Of a stretch of DNA of 64,000 nucleotides, positions 16,027 through 23,950 are shown piece by piece. The stretch is from Oscillospiraceae bacterium (GTDB taxonomy: Bacteria; Bacillota; Clostridia; Oscillospirales; Acutalibacteraceae): contig WRDW01000001.1 in assembly GCA_009779995.1 (NCBI GenBank), positions 1 through 64,000 on the forward strand, read 5' to 3'. The notes under the pieces were generated by a model that ran no database searches, was not told the origin of the DNA, and worked only from the letters and a program-made list of their open reading frames with translations. Positions within the stretch are counted from its first letter, which is position 1. Each line of letters begins with the position of its first letter. Position numbers and translations under genes: made by a program.

Positions 16027-17049
16027 ATGATCCCCTACGCCATCGTCGGCACCAGCTGGATTGCCGAAGAATTTTTCCTCGCTTCGCTTCATTCGGGCAT
16101 GGTTTTATCCGGCGTATGCTCGCGCAGCCGGGAGACGGGCCTTGCCTTCGCACGGAAAATCGGCGCGGACGTGCCCGTCTATACTTCAATAGAAGACCTG
16201 GCCGCCGCGCCGGACGTTGAGGCCGTGTACGTCGCCAGCCCCAATATTTTTCACGCGGCACAGAGCGAGGCTTTGCTGAACTCAGGAAAGCACGTGCTGT
16301 GCGAGAAGCCCATCACGGTGAACCCGGACGAGCTGGAGCGCCTGCAGGCCATTGCCCGGGAAAAGGGCCTGGTCTATATGGAGGCGATTATGTATTTACA
16401 TACGCCTGCGCGTCAAGCTGTGAAGGACGCCCTGCCGGAGCTCGGCGAGATCACCGGCGCGCACTTCGATTTCTCGCAGCTGTCCTCCCGCTACAACGAG
16501 CTGGCGGCGGGCGGCCTGCCCAACGTGTTCAACCCGGCCATGCGGGGCGGCGCGCTGAACGACCTGGGCATCTACTGCGTCTACCCCGCGATGGACTTCT
16601 TCGGCCCGCCCCTGGATATACAGGCCCAGGCCCACATGCTCTCCACGGGAGCCGACGGCGCGGGCGCGGCCCTGCTGCGCTACCCCGGCTTCACGCTCAC
16701 CCTCACCTGGAGCAAGCTCGGCCAGAGCCGGGGCCTGTCGCAGGTCATGGGCGCGCAGGGCACCCTCGCCATACGCTCCATCTCGCAGTTCCAGGGCGTG
16801 TCCTTCCACCCCCGCAGCGCCGTATCCCGCGAGCTCTCCTCCCCCCGCGAATTGGCTTTGCCCCTGCAAAAGTTTGAAGTCATGCAATACGAGGCGCAGG
16901 CCTTCTGCGATTATATCAACAAAAAACCCGCCCCCGTGTCATATGGGCAGGCGGGCGCGCTGGCGCTTTCCGTGGCGCGGTGCATGGAGGGAATCAGGGG
17001 GGCGTGGAGGTATTTGGCAGGCTGTTTGACTGCAAGCAATCGGCTTTGA
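16027..17049 (+). CDS. Gfo/Idh/MocA family NAD(P)-dependent oxidoreductase
   Basis: 340 aa. The N-terminal Rossmann fold starts at AIVGTSWIAEEF, and the family signature CEKPIT is at about residue 95, carrying the catalytic Lys. The C-terminal alpha/beta domain contains FNPAMRGGALNDLGIYCVYP, where the GG-x-x-x-DxGxY pattern supports a sugar or polyol dehydrogenase. The ATG at 16027 has GAGGT upstream; an in-frame GTG at 16012 lacks one. Substrate is not predictable from sequence alone. It stands alone between a QueG-like gene and a ferredoxin gene. Confidence 0.88.
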   Translation: MIPYAIVGTSWIAEEFFLASLHSGMVLSGVCSRSRETGLAFARKIGADVPVYTSIEDLAAAPDVEAVYVASPNIFHAAQSEALLNSGKHVLCEKPITVNPDELERLQAIAREKGLVYMEAIMYLHTPARQAVKDALPELGEITGAHFDFSQLSSRYNELAAGGLPNVFNPAMRGGALNDLGIYCVYPAMDFFGPPLDIQAQAHMLSTGADGAGAALLRYPGFTLTLTWSKLGQSRGLSQVMGAQGTLAIRSISQFQGVSFHPRSAVSRELSSPRELALPLQKFEVMQYEAQAFCDYINKKPAPVSYGQAGALALSVARCMEGIRGAWRYLAGCLTASNRL

Positions 17050-17170
17050 ATTATTACGGGAATGGCCAGACAAAGCCGCCTATTCGGATTCTTCTCTGGT
17101 ATGCCGACTCCTTCGATGTGTCAAGGTTAATCGGCCGCTTTACTTTTTTTGCGTCGCCGCCCAGAAAGGC

Positions 17171-17199
17171 TTGCAATTTCTTTCCTGGTGTGCTATAAT
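17171..17199 (+). promoter_or_regulatory. Promoter of the ferredoxin gene
   Basis: TTGCAA (17171-17176), a 17-bp spacer and TATAAT (17194-17199). The rest of the 180-base gap before it shows no gene. Confidence 0.8.
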
Positions 17200-17231
17200 C
17201 CGGGTATCACAGCATAGAAGGAGGAAATCTA

Positions 17232-17402
17232 ATGGCGTATGCGATCAATGGCGACTGCATTTCCTGCGGCGCGTGCGAGGCGGAGTGCCCCGTGGAGGCC
17301 ATCCATGCCGGAGACGACATCTATGTCATCGACGCGGACACCTGTATCGACTGCGGCGCCTGTGCCGGGGTGTGCCCGGTGGCCGCCCCCAACCCGGCGT
17401 AA
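17232..17402 (+). CDS. 2[4Fe-4S] ferredoxin (56 aa)
   Basis: Starts at an ATG after AAGGAGG and ends at TAA 17400-17402. It is a classic clostridial ferredoxin: CISCGACEAECPVEAI and CIDCGACAGVCPVAAP supply eight cysteines for two [4Fe-4S] clusters. It is a low-potential electron carrier and a likely partner of the bifurcating hydrogenase encoded upstream (inference from family role). It has its own strong promoter and terminator. Confidence 0.97.
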   Translation: MAYAINGDCISCGACEAECPVEAIHAGDDIYVIDADTCIDCGACAGVCPVAAPNPA

Positions 17403-17420
17403 GGCCGATTCTCAAAGAGG

Positions 17421-17453
17421 ACAGCGCCCCGCGTTCGCGGGGCGCTGTTTTTG
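17421..17453 (+). terminator. Intrinsic terminator after the ferredoxin gene
   Basis: ACAGCGCCCCGC (17421-17432) pairs perfectly with GCGGGGCGCTGT (17437-17448), followed by TTTTTG. Confidence 0.9.
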
Positions 17454-17521
17454 TTGGGGGCTTTTTTTCATTGCGATTGCGATTCCTGCTCTGAAAGAGA
17501 TGCGCTGCTATGCCTCTTCCG

Positions 17522-17634
17522 CCGAAAGCGGCCAGTCGCTCACCCGGAACCCCCTCTGCCCCTGCGGGGCAGAGGGGGTTTCCTTACGGCCCAAAAGGCC
17601 ATAGGGGCCGTGCGGAGCGGCTGACCGCTTTCGG
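17522..17634. repeat. Nested cruciform element
   Basis: Outer arms 17522-17541 and 17615-17634 match at 18 of 20 positions (CCGAAAGCGG...CGCTC). Inside them is a perfect 15-bp stem with a 3-nt loop (17548-17562 with 17566-17580, AACCCCCTCTGCCCC). It lies directly downstream of the membrane-protein stop on the minus strand and may end that transcript or be a mobile repeat. Confidence 0.7.
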
Positions 17635-17648
17635 GGAAGCCTGTGCCT

Positions 17649-18566
17649 CTACCCGCCCTGGATTGCAGTACGCCGCCGCACAAAAGCCCGCCCCAAACAA
17701 ACCCCGCCCCAAACTACCAACAGCCCCGCCGCCATCCACAGCAGATCGAAGCGGAGCATTGCCGCGACGATCGCCGCCATGGGCGCGAGCCCCCGCAGGG
17801 GGGCGCGCAGGCAATCGCGCACGCGCGCCCAGGGGACCTCCTCAAAGGCCGCGAAGATCAGCACCATGGAGAGCGCGGATACCGGCACGCGGCCGAAGAA
17901 GGGCAGCCACGGGGCGAGCTCCGCCACGGCGCTGCGCAGCGGGTCTGGGTTGAGGAGGAAATTCAGCGCCGTGACGGCGGCCAGGCCGACGAAGCTCCCC
18001 GGCAGCGCCTTGGAGAGCCGCTTGAATTTGCGCGGCCAGGTGATCAGGATCACCAGCATAATCGTCGAAAACAGCACCGTGCGCCAGTTGGCGTGGAAGC
18101 CCAGGCCCCGGTAGCTCCTGAGTAAATCGGGGATGCCCACGCCGCTGGCCCCCACGGCGAAGTAGCCGCTGCACTGGTAGAGCGCCATCATCACCGCCGC
18201 GCCCAAAGAGACCCCGGGGTAGAGCGCGCGCGGGGCCTTGAACCTCTCCCCCAGCCGCGCCAGCTTCTCGCTTTGCCCGCGCTGCGCGTAGAGCAGCAGG
18301 GCCTCCCCGGCCAGGCAGGCGCACAGCAGCGCCGCCGGGCCCGCCCACGCGCCGCCGCGGCGCAGGGCAACGTCCTGCAGGAGGATCAGCACGGGGCCGA
18401 CGAGGCGCAGCCCCGCGCGCTCCATGGGCCACCACAGCGCCGCCAGGCCCAGCGCCATCACGGGGCCGCGGGGGTCCATCACCAGCGCGGCCATCACCAA
18501 AGGGAGCAGCGTCAACACGCTGCCCAGGAGCTTTGTGAATTTCTTGGGTTTTGTCACTTGTTTCAT
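17649..18566 (-). CDS. Polytopic membrane protein with SulP-like segment
   Basis: 305 aa, mostly hydrophobic, with about eight predicted membrane helices. The stretch LLRSYRGLGFHANWRTVLF and the following WPRKFKRLSKALPGSFVGL resemble the central part of SulP-type anion permeases, but the protein is too short for a full SulP (over 500 aa) and lacks a STAS domain. It could be a half-size or divergent permease, or an unrelated membrane protein. It starts at an ATG without a strong ribosome site, downstream of a convincing promoter. The SulP resemblance is weak. Confidence 0.6.
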   Translation of the reverse strand: MKQVTKPKKFTKLLGSVLTLLPLVMAALVMDPRGPVMALGLAALWWPMERAGLRLVGPVLILLQDVALRRGGAWAGPAALLCACLAGEALLLYAQRGQSEKLARLGERFKAPRALYPGVSLGAAVMMALYQCSGYFAVGASGVGIPDLLRSYRGLGFHANWRTVLFSTIMLVILITWPRKFKRLSKALPGSFVGLAAVTALNFLLNPDPLRSAVAELAPWLPFFGRVPVSALSMVLIFAAFEEVPWARVRDCLRAPLRGLAPMAAIVAAMLRFDLLWMAAGLLVVWGGVCLGRAFVRRRTAIQGG

Positions 18567-18649
18567 GGGTTTCCCATTGTATAGATTGGTAGACTGCTTT
18601 GCGCCCCGCCCGAATATCTCTAAGTAACTATTGTCGGTGGCGCACAGCC

Positions 18650-18678
18650 ATTATAATCCATCCCAACAAAAAAAGCAA
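18650..18678 (-). promoter_or_regulatory. Promoter of the membrane-protein gene
   Basis: On the minus strand: TTGCTT (18678-18673), a 17-bp spacer and TATAAT (18655-18650). It gives a leader of about 75 bases. Confidence 0.65.
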
Positions 18679-18705
18679 GAAAAAAGGTAGGCTCCCGATA
18701 CAATC

Positions 18706-18770
18706 CCCTAGCTCCCTCGTGAGGGAGCACGGCCCCGCAGGGCCGGGGGAGCATCGCGGAGCGACCATGA
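18706..18770. repeat. Partial foldback element
   Basis: Contains the hairpins CTCCCTCGTGAGGGAG and GGCCCcgcaGGGCC, then GAGCATCGCGGAGCGAC. The last string recurs at about 57776-57794 (CACCATCGCGGAGCGACGC), which marks a shared dispersed family. Confidence 0.55.
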
Positions 18771-18783
18771 AAGGAGTTTTCCC

Positions 18784-19653
18784 ATGCGCCTTTTCGACCT
18801 CCACTGCGATACCCTCACCGAATGCATCAAGCGGGGCGAGTGCCTCGCCGCCGCGGGCGGCCACATCTCCCTGGAGCGCGGCATGAACTGCGAGCGCTGG
18901 GCACAGGTGTTCGCCGTGTTCGTGCCCGAAACCCTGCGCGGCTCCGCCGCCGCAACCTACGCGAACAACGCCCTGGATTTCTTCGAGTGCCAGCGCGGCG
19001 ACGTCCTGCGGGCCTGTACGCCGGTGCTGGCCATCGAAAACGGCAGCGCCCTGGGGGAGGACCTCGCCAACCTGGACTATTTTCACGCGCGCGGCGTGAA
19101 AATCATCACGCTGACCTGGAACGGCGCGAACGCGCTGGGCCACGGCAGCCGCTGCGGCCCCTCCCTGGGCCTGACCGACTTCGGCAAGAGCGCCGTGCGG
19201 CGCATGTTTGAGCTCGGCGTCGTCCCCGATGTCTCTCACCTGAATGAGGCGGGCTTCCGGGACGTGGCCGCGCTGGCAAGCGAACATGAAAAGCCCTTCT
19301 GGGCCACGCACTCCAACTGCGGCGCCATCCGGCCCCACCCCCGGAATCTGAGCGACGAGCAGATCAAGGCCATTTTTGAAAACGGGGGGCTGGTGGGCCT
19401 GACGCTGTTCGTCGATTTCCTCGGCGGCGCGGGCACGGCCCTGGACGCCGCCCGCCACCTGGAGCATATGCTCGAGCTCGGCGGAGAGGACCATGTGGCC
19501 CTGGGCAGCGACTTCGACGGCTGCGGCATCCACCCCTCCCTGGCGGGAATAGATAAAATGGAAATTTTCGACAGCGAGCTGGAGCGCTTCGGCTTCAGCG
19601 GCGAGCAGCGGGAAAAATTCTTCTGGGCCAATGCGGCGGGAAAGCTATTATAG
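18784..19653 (+). CDS. Peptidase M19 family dipeptidase
   Basis: 289 aa, starting at an ATG with AAAGGAG upstream. Renal-dipeptidase-type zinc hydrolase: FDLHCDTLTE gives the first metal ligands (HxD), IENGSAL supplies the bridging Glu, and VSHLNEAGFRDV and ATHSNCGAI provide the two later His ligands. GSDFDGCG near residue 240 is the usual substrate-side motif. These enzymes cleave dipeptides, sometimes with D-residues, in the cytoplasm. The slightly short length suits the bacterial branch. Confidence 0.93.
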   Translation: MRLFDLHCDTLTECIKRGECLAAAGGHISLERGMNCERWAQVFAVFVPETLRGSAAATYANNALDFFECQRGDVLRACTPVLAIENGSALGEDLANLDYFHARGVKIITLTWNGANALGHGSRCGPSLGLTDFGKSAVRRMFELGVVPDVSHLNEAGFRDVAALASEHEKPFWATHSNCGAIRPHPRNLSDEQIKAIFENGGLVGLTLFVDFLGGAGTALDAARHLEHMLELGGEDHVALGSDFDGCGIHPSLAGIDKMEIFDSELERFGFSGEQREKFFWANAAGKLL

Positions 19654-19692
19654 TCATTCACAAATTCTTTCTTATTTGGCAGGCAAAACCCC

Positions 19693-19721
19693 TTGCAAAG
19701 CCCTCAAAAATTTGCTATTAT
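19693..19721 (+). promoter_or_regulatory. Promoter of the aminotransferase gene
   Basis: TTGCAA (19693-19698), a 17-bp spacer and TATTAT (19716-19721), within an AT-rich stretch 39 bases before the start codon. Confidence 0.65.
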
Positions 19722-19759
19722 ATATAATTGAATCACTATGACGAACACGGAGGGCTTTC

Positions 19760-20977
19760 ATGAAAGACATTTCCCGGTTACAGGAAGAATATCGCGCAAT
19801 CCAGGCGAAGCAGCTGAAACTTGACATGTCCCGGGGCAAGCCCGGCGCGGATCAGCTCGCCCTATCGGACGGCATCCTCGACGCGAAGTGGGTGACGCCG
19901 CCCAAAGCGGAAAACGGCTTCGACTGCTGCAACTACGGCCTGCTCGAGGGCATCCCCGAGGCGCGCCGCCTGTTCGCGCAGCTGCTGGATGTGCCCTCCG
20001 ACTGGGTGCTCGCCTGCGGCAACGCCAGCTTGAACCTGATGTACGACTACCTGGCCCAGTGTATGCTCTTCGGCGCGGGCGGCGAGCCCTGGTCAAAGCT
20101 CGGCAAAGTCAAATTTTTGTGCCCCGCGCCCGGCTACGACAGGCACTTCGGTATTCTTGAATTGCTGGGCATAGAGATGGTCAGCATCCCCATGCTGGCC
20201 GATGGCCCGGACATGGATCGGGTGGAAGCCCTCGCGGCTGACCCCGCCGTCAAGGGCCTGATCTGCGTGCCGAAATACTCCAACCCCGAGGGCAAGACCT
20301 ACAGCGAGGCCGTCGTCCGGCGCTTTGCCTCCATGCAGACGGCCGCCCCGGACTTCCGCGTCATCTGGGACAACGCCTATCTTGTGCATGATCTGTATGA
20401 AGAGACCGATCCCCTGCTGAATATTTTCGAGGCCGCCAAGGCGTTCGGCACGGAAGACAGGTTCATCGAAGTCACTTCGTTCTCCAAGATCACCTTCCCC
20501 GGCGGCGGCGTGAGCTGTATCGCGGCCTCGCCTGCAAATCTGAAGCAAATCCTGAAGAGAATGACCATACAGACCATAGGCCCGGATAAGCTCAACCAAT
20601 TGAGACATGCGCGTTATTTCGAGAATCTGGACGGCATCAAGGCGCACATGCAAAAACACGCCGAAATCCTCCGGCCCAAGTTTGAGGCCGTGCTGGAGAT
20701 TCTGGAGCGCGAGCTCGCGGACATCGCCGCCTGGACGGCGCCGCGCGGGGGCTACTTCATCAGCCTGGACCTCCCCGCGGGCTGCGCGAAGCGCACGGCG
20801 GCGCTTTGCAAGCAGGCCGGCGTGGTGCTCACCCCCGCCGGGGCCACCTACCCCTACGGCAACGACCCGGAGGACAAAAACATCCGCATCGCGCCCACCT
20901 TCCCGCCGATAGACGAGCTGATCGCCGCCACAGAGCTGCTGTGCCTGTGCGCGAAAATGGCGGCGGCGGGGATGTAG
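19760..20977 (+). CDS. Fold-type I aminotransferase, aspartate aminotransferase-like
   Basis: 405 aa. It belongs to the branch with the N-terminal signature LDMSRGKPGADQLALSDG. Pyridoxal phosphate is bound by the Lys in SFSKITFPGGG (about residue 240), with the Asn/Tyr pair in VIWDNAYLVHDL and the GNASLNLMYDYL phosphate-cup region. ATG at 19760 has GGAGGGCTTTC upstream. Substrate is uncertain: the branch includes aspartate and alanine aminotransferases and is sometimes misnamed as GntR-type MocR. It has its own promoter and is followed by a foldback element. Confidence 0.88.
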   Translation: MKDISRLQEEYRAIQAKQLKLDMSRGKPGADQLALSDGILDAKWVTPPKAENGFDCCNYGLLEGIPEARRLFAQLLDVPSDWVLACGNASLNLMYDYLAQCMLFGAGGEPWSKLGKVKFLCPAPGYDRHFGILELLGIEMVSIPMLADGPDMDRVEALAADPAVKGLICVPKYSNPEGKTYSEAVVRRFASMQTAAPDFRVIWDNAYLVHDLYEETDPLLNIFEAAKAFGTEDRFIEVTSFSKITFPGGGVSCIAASPANLKQILKRMTIQTIGPDKLNQLRHARYFENLDGIKAHMQKHAEILRPKFEAVLEILERELADIAAWTAPRGGYFISLDLPAGCAKRTAALCKQAGVVLTPAGATYPYGNDPEDKNIRIAPTFPPIDELIAATELLCLCAKMAAAGM

Positions 20978-20989
20978 CGCCCTCCTGGA

Positions 20990-21157
20990 CCCCCCCGGCC
21001 CAGCGTCTCCTGCGGGAGCCGCGCGGCCACCCCCCTCGCAAGCGATGGGGGCTTTAAATGGGTGCTTATATGAATCTTTACTGCTTAGCTGAACCCTAAG
21101 CCCCCTTCGCTTGCGAGGGGGAAGGCGCACGTCCCCACAGGGGACGCGCGCCGGGGG
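20990..21157. repeat. Foldback element between the aminotransferase gene and murA
   Basis: Inner arms CCCCCTCGCAAGCGATGGGGG (21031-21051) and its near-complement CCCCCTTCGCTTGCGAGGGGG (21101-21121) flank a 50-bp AT-richer loop. Outer GC-rich arms (CCCCCCGGC... and ...GCGCCGGGGG) extend it to about 168 bp. The inner arms are shared with the element at 39482. Confidence 0.7.
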
Positions 21158-21185
21158 ATGTCCATGAGATATAAGGAGTGATGAC

Positions 21186-22472
21186 TTGGAAAAAATCTTC
21201 ATCAACGGGGGCAGGGCGCTGCGGGGCGGCGTGCATATCGGCGGGGCGAAGAACGCCGTGCTGGCCCTGCTGGCGGGCACCATCCTCGCCAAGGACGCCT
21301 GCCGCATCGACAACATCCCCGAAATCAGCGACGTGGGGGCGATTCTGCATATCCTTCACCAGCTGGGCGCCGAGGTGCGCCGGGTGGGGAAATATACCTA
21401 CGACATCAACACCAGGTACTTCGATTCCGGCGAGGTGCCCTACGAGCTGACAAAGCACTGCCGGGCCTCGTACTACCTGCTGGGCGCGCTGTTCGGCAGG
21501 TTCGGGCACGCGCGGGTGGCGCTGCCCGGCGGCTGCGACATCGGCGTGCGGCCCATCGACCTGCACATACGCGGCTTTGAGCAGCTGGGCGCGCTGTATA
21601 AGTTCGAGGAGAACGCCATCATCTCCCTCCAGGCCGAGCAGCCCAGCGGCAGCGTGGTGAACATGAAGAGCTCCGTGGGGGCCACCGTGAATATCATGCT
21701 GGCCGCCGTGCGGGCGCGGGGCGTCACCGTGATCGAGACCCCCGCCAAGGAGCCACACGTGGTGGACCTCGCCAACTTCCTCAACGCCTGCGGCGCGGAC
21801 GTGCGCGGCGCGGGCACCGACGTGATCAAAATCCATGGGGTAAAGGAGCTCCACGGCTGCGAGTACGCGGCCATCCCCGACCAGATCGAGGCAGGGACCT
21901 ACATGGCCGCTGCCGCCGCCACCCACGGGCGCGTGCTGGTGCAGGGGGTCATCCCCAAGCACATGGAGTGCATCACCTCCCCGCTCATCGAGTGCGGCGC
22001 GCACATCGAGGAATACGACGACGCCATCCTCGTGGAGGCCCCCGAGCGCCTGCAGCGCTGCAAGATCAAGACCATGCCCTACCCCGGCTTCCCCACGGAT
22101 ATGCAGCCCCAGTTCGGCGCGCTGCTGTGCACCGCCGAGGGCGCCAGCATCCTCAACGAGAGCATACACGACAACCGCTTCCGCTACATGGAGCAGCTCA
22201 CCCGCATGGGCGCGCAGCTCAAGGTGGACGGAAAGGTGGCCGTCATCGAGGGCGTGGAGCAGCTGCGCGGCGCGCCCGTCAAGGCGTATGATCTGCGCGC
22301 GGGCGCGGCGATGGTGATCGCGGGCCTGTGCGCCCAGGGCATCACCGAGATAGAGAACATCGAGTTCATCGACCGGGGCTTCGAGAACCTCGTGGGCAAG
22401 CTCAAGGGCCTGGGCGCGGATATCAAGCGCAAGGAGGTCAGGGAATACGGCGCGGAATTGATGGCGGGGTAA
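21186..22472 (+). CDS. murA: UDP-N-acetylglucosamine 1-carboxyvinyltransferase
   Basis: 428 aa, normal length. It catalyses the first committed step of peptidoglycan synthesis, adding enolpyruvate from PEP to UDP-GlcNAc. Seen: the GGAKNA motif (Lys22, Asn23), the active-site loop LPGGCDIGVRP with the fosfomycin-reactive Cys, and MPYPGFPTDMQPQFGAL with the catalytic Asp region. The start is TTG at 21186 with AAGGAG eight bases upstream; an overlapping ATG is out of frame. Divergence from typical MurA suggests the MurA2/MurZ branch, or simply a divergent lineage. Confidence 0.95.
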   Translation: MEKIFINGGRALRGGVHIGGAKNAVLALLAGTILAKDACRIDNIPEISDVGAILHILHQLGAEVRRVGKYTYDINTRYFDSGEVPYELTKHCRASYYLLGALFGRFGHARVALPGGCDIGVRPIDLHIRGFEQLGALYKFEENAIISLQAEQPSGSVVNMKSSVGATVNIMLAAVRARGVTVIETPAKEPHVVDLANFLNACGADVRGAGTDVIKIHGVKELHGCEYAAIPDQIEAGTYMAAAAATHGRVLVQGVIPKHMECITSPLIECGAHIEEYDDAILVEAPERLQRCKIKTMPYPGFPTDMQPQFGALLCTAEGASILNESIHDNRFRYMEQLTRMGAQLKVDGKVAVIEGVEQLRGAPVKAYDLRAGAAMVIAGLCAQGITEIENIEFIDRGFENLVGKLKGLGADIKRKEVREYGAELMAG

Positions 22473-22474
22473 AA

Positions 22475-22515
22475 GAATGCTGAATTATGAATGCTGAATG
22501 CTGAATTATACAATT
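22475..22515. repeat. Short A/T-rich tandem repeat
   Basis: Repeated GAATGCTGAATTAT / GAATGCTGAATGCTGAATTAT units follow the murA stop. Related strings occur at 42296-42325, 48926-48961 (opposite strand) and, more loosely, 23907-23938. Confidence 0.6.
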
Positions 22516-22533
22516 CATCCATTGGAGGTTCCC

Positions 22534-22881
22534 ATGATAACCAAATCAAGTGACCTACAGACAGAACGCCGCGAGAACATGCGCGGCGGCGCGGGCACGG
22601 TGCAAATCGCCCACGCGGCGGCGAAGGGCGCCCTGCCCCCCGGCCTGCGCTTGCACGCGAAGCTGACCCTGCCCCCGGGCGCGGGCATAGGCGAGCACGC
22701 GCATGAGAACGAGACGGAGCTCTTTTATGTCCTGCAAGGCCAGGGCGAAATGCTCGACGGCGGCGTGTGGGCGCCGCTCTTCCCAGGCGACGCCACCAGC
22801 ACCGGCGGCGGGCAGTCCCACGCCCTGCGCAACACGGGCGAGGCCGATTTCGTGGTGATGGCGACGATCGTGCTGCAATAG
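22534..22881 (+). CDS. Cupin-domain protein (115 aa)
   Basis: The ATG at 22534 follows TTGGAGG. It is a single cupin barrel: motif 1 is GIGEHAHENETELFYVLQGQGE (quoted in part), giving the HxH...E metal ligands, and motif 2 is PGDATSTGGGQSHALRN, giving the last His. It is a small metal-binding barrel with no domain to specify the substrate. It is followed closely by the first hicBA pair but is probably an independent gene. Confidence 0.85.
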   Translation: MITKSSDLQTERRENMRGGAGTVQIAHAAAKGALPPGLRLHAKLTLPPGAGIGEHAHENETELFYVLQGQGEMLDGGVWAPLFPGDATSTGGGQSHALRNTGEADFVVMATIVLQ

Positions 22882-22941
22882 AAAGAGGTATATATGGCTA
22901 AATCGGTGCAGAAGGCGTATAATGTCATCGGAGGTGACGTT

Positions 22942-23163
22942 ATGCGGACATTTCATTTCGTGATTCGCCCGGGCGATGCGGACGAAGGCGGGTATTGGAC
23001 TTCGCTGGATACGGTTGACGGCGGAATCAACACGCAGGGCGAAACGCTTGACGAGATCATTTGGAATCTGTCGGAGGCGGTCGCGTGTCATTTGGGCCTA
23101 GAGGATAACGAACCGTTGGACGAAGCGGCAGTCCAGATTACGTATGAGGTATCGAATGCCTAA
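22942..23163 (+). CDS. hicB: HicB-like antitoxin, copy 1
   Basis: 73 aa from an ATG at 22942 with GGAGGTG upstream. The HicB fold is seen in FVIRPGDADEGGYWTSLDTVDGG and GETLDEIIWNLSEAVACHLG (both in part). It has no separate C-terminal DNA-binding domain. An earlier in-frame ATG at 22894 would add 16 residues, but those bases are repeated almost exactly before copy 2 and include TATAAT, so they look like promoter and leader. It overlaps hicA copy 1 by eight bases. It should neutralise that toxin. Confidence 0.8.
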   Translation: MRTFHFVIRPGDADEGGYWTSLDTVDGGINTQGETLDEIIWNLSEAVACHLGLEDNEPLDEAAVQITYEVSNA

Positions 23164-23392
23164 GATGCCTGTATTGCGCGCGAAGGATTTCCTTGCCTGG
23201 CTTTTGAAATACGGCTGTGAGGAAATTCGTGTTCGCGGTTCGCACCATCAAATTTTCAACCCGGATACGGGCCGCATATCGACGGTCGCGATTCATGGCG
23301 GTCTGGATGTCAAGCGAGGGGATATAGCCGGAACCCTGCGCCAGCTCGGCATCGACGTGGACGAGTTCCTGGCGTTCATCAAGAACAACTGA
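23156..23392 (+). CDS. hicA: HicA-like mRNA interferase toxin, copy 1
   Basis: 78 aa. A small double-stranded-RNA-binding-fold toxin with the catalytic His in RVRGSHHQIF and the VAIHGGLDVKRGDIAGTLRQ segment typical of HicA. The ATG at 23156 overlaps the hicB stop (ATGCCTAA), so translation is coupled. The ending DVDEFLAFIKNN is nearly identical to copy 2. Confidence 0.88.
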   Translation: MPKMPVLRAKDFLAWLLKYGCEEIRVRGSHHQIFNPDTGRISTVAIHGGLDVKRGDIAGTLRQLGIDVDEFLAFIKNN

Positions 23393-23458
23393 GTGAAAGA
23401 GGTATACACAATGGCTAAATCGGTGCAGAAGGCGTATACTGTCCGTGGAGGTGGTACT

Positions 23459-23665
23459 ATGCCGATTCGCGTGTTGATTCGCCCGGACGAAGAGGGCGGG
23501 TATTGGGCCGAAGCGCCGATGCCCGGCGGCGGCTGCGTCGCGCAGGGCGATACGCTGGACGAAGTGAAAGAGGAAATGCTGCGGGCCGTCGCATGTTTCC
23601 TGGAGATGGGCGAATCCGAGGAGCTTGACCCGGCCATGCTGCTGTTCGAGGTGGTGTATGCCTGA
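23459..23665 (+). CDS. hicB: HicB-like antitoxin, copy 2
   Basis: 68 aa from an ATG at 23459 with GGAGGTGG upstream. It carries the canonical pattern IRPDEEGGYWAEAPMPGGGCVAQGDTLDE (in part). The 48 bases before it repeat the leader of copy 1 with few changes (ATGGCTAAATCGGTGCAGAA...GCGTATACT). Coding identity between the two HicB proteins is clearly lower than leader identity. Confidence 0.85.
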   Translation: MPIRVLIRPDEEGGYWAEAPMPGGGCVAQGDTLDEVKEEMLRAVACFLEMGESEELDPAMLLFEVVYA

Positions 23666-23894
23666 CATTCCCGTGATGCGCTCGAAAGACTTCCTGAAAT
23701 GCCTGCTGAGATTTGGCTGCGAGGAGATACACGTTCGCGGCTCGCACCACAAGCTCTATTACCCGGAAACGGGCCTCGCGGCGCCGGTTGCCGTGCATGG
23801 GGGGAAGGACATAACGAAAGCGGTCTTTATCGGAACCCTGAAGCAGCTTGGCATCGACGTGGACGAGTTCCTGGCTTTCATCAAGAAGAACTAA
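23658..23894 (+). CDS. hicA: HicA-like mRNA interferase toxin, copy 2
   Basis: 78 aa, ATG at 23658 overlapping the hicB copy 2 stop by eight bases. Catalytic His is in HVRGSHHKLYYPETG, followed by VAVHGGKDITKAVFIGTLKQ and DVDEFLAFIKKN. It has the same length and ending as copy 1, so this is a tandem duplication of the whole hicBA unit. Confidence 0.88.
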   Translation: MPDIPVMRSKDFLKCLLRFGCEEIHVRGSHHKLYYPETGLAAPVAVHGGKDITKAVFIGTLKQLGIDVDEFLAFIKKN

Positions 23895-23906
23895 GAATTT
23901 CTGCAT

Positions 23907-23938
23907 TCTCATTTCTCATTTCTCATTTCTCATTTCAA
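23907..23938. repeat. Heptanucleotide tandem repeat
   Basis: CTCATTT is repeated four times in a row just downstream of hicA copy 2 and ends at the ribosome site of the next gene. Confidence 0.7.
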
Positions 23939-23950
23939 ATCGGAGGCCCC

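Noticed and set aside
22475..23938. CRISPR array in the short repeats near murA and hicBA
   Set aside because: Units are 7-14 bp without spacers of uniform length, and no cas genes are near.
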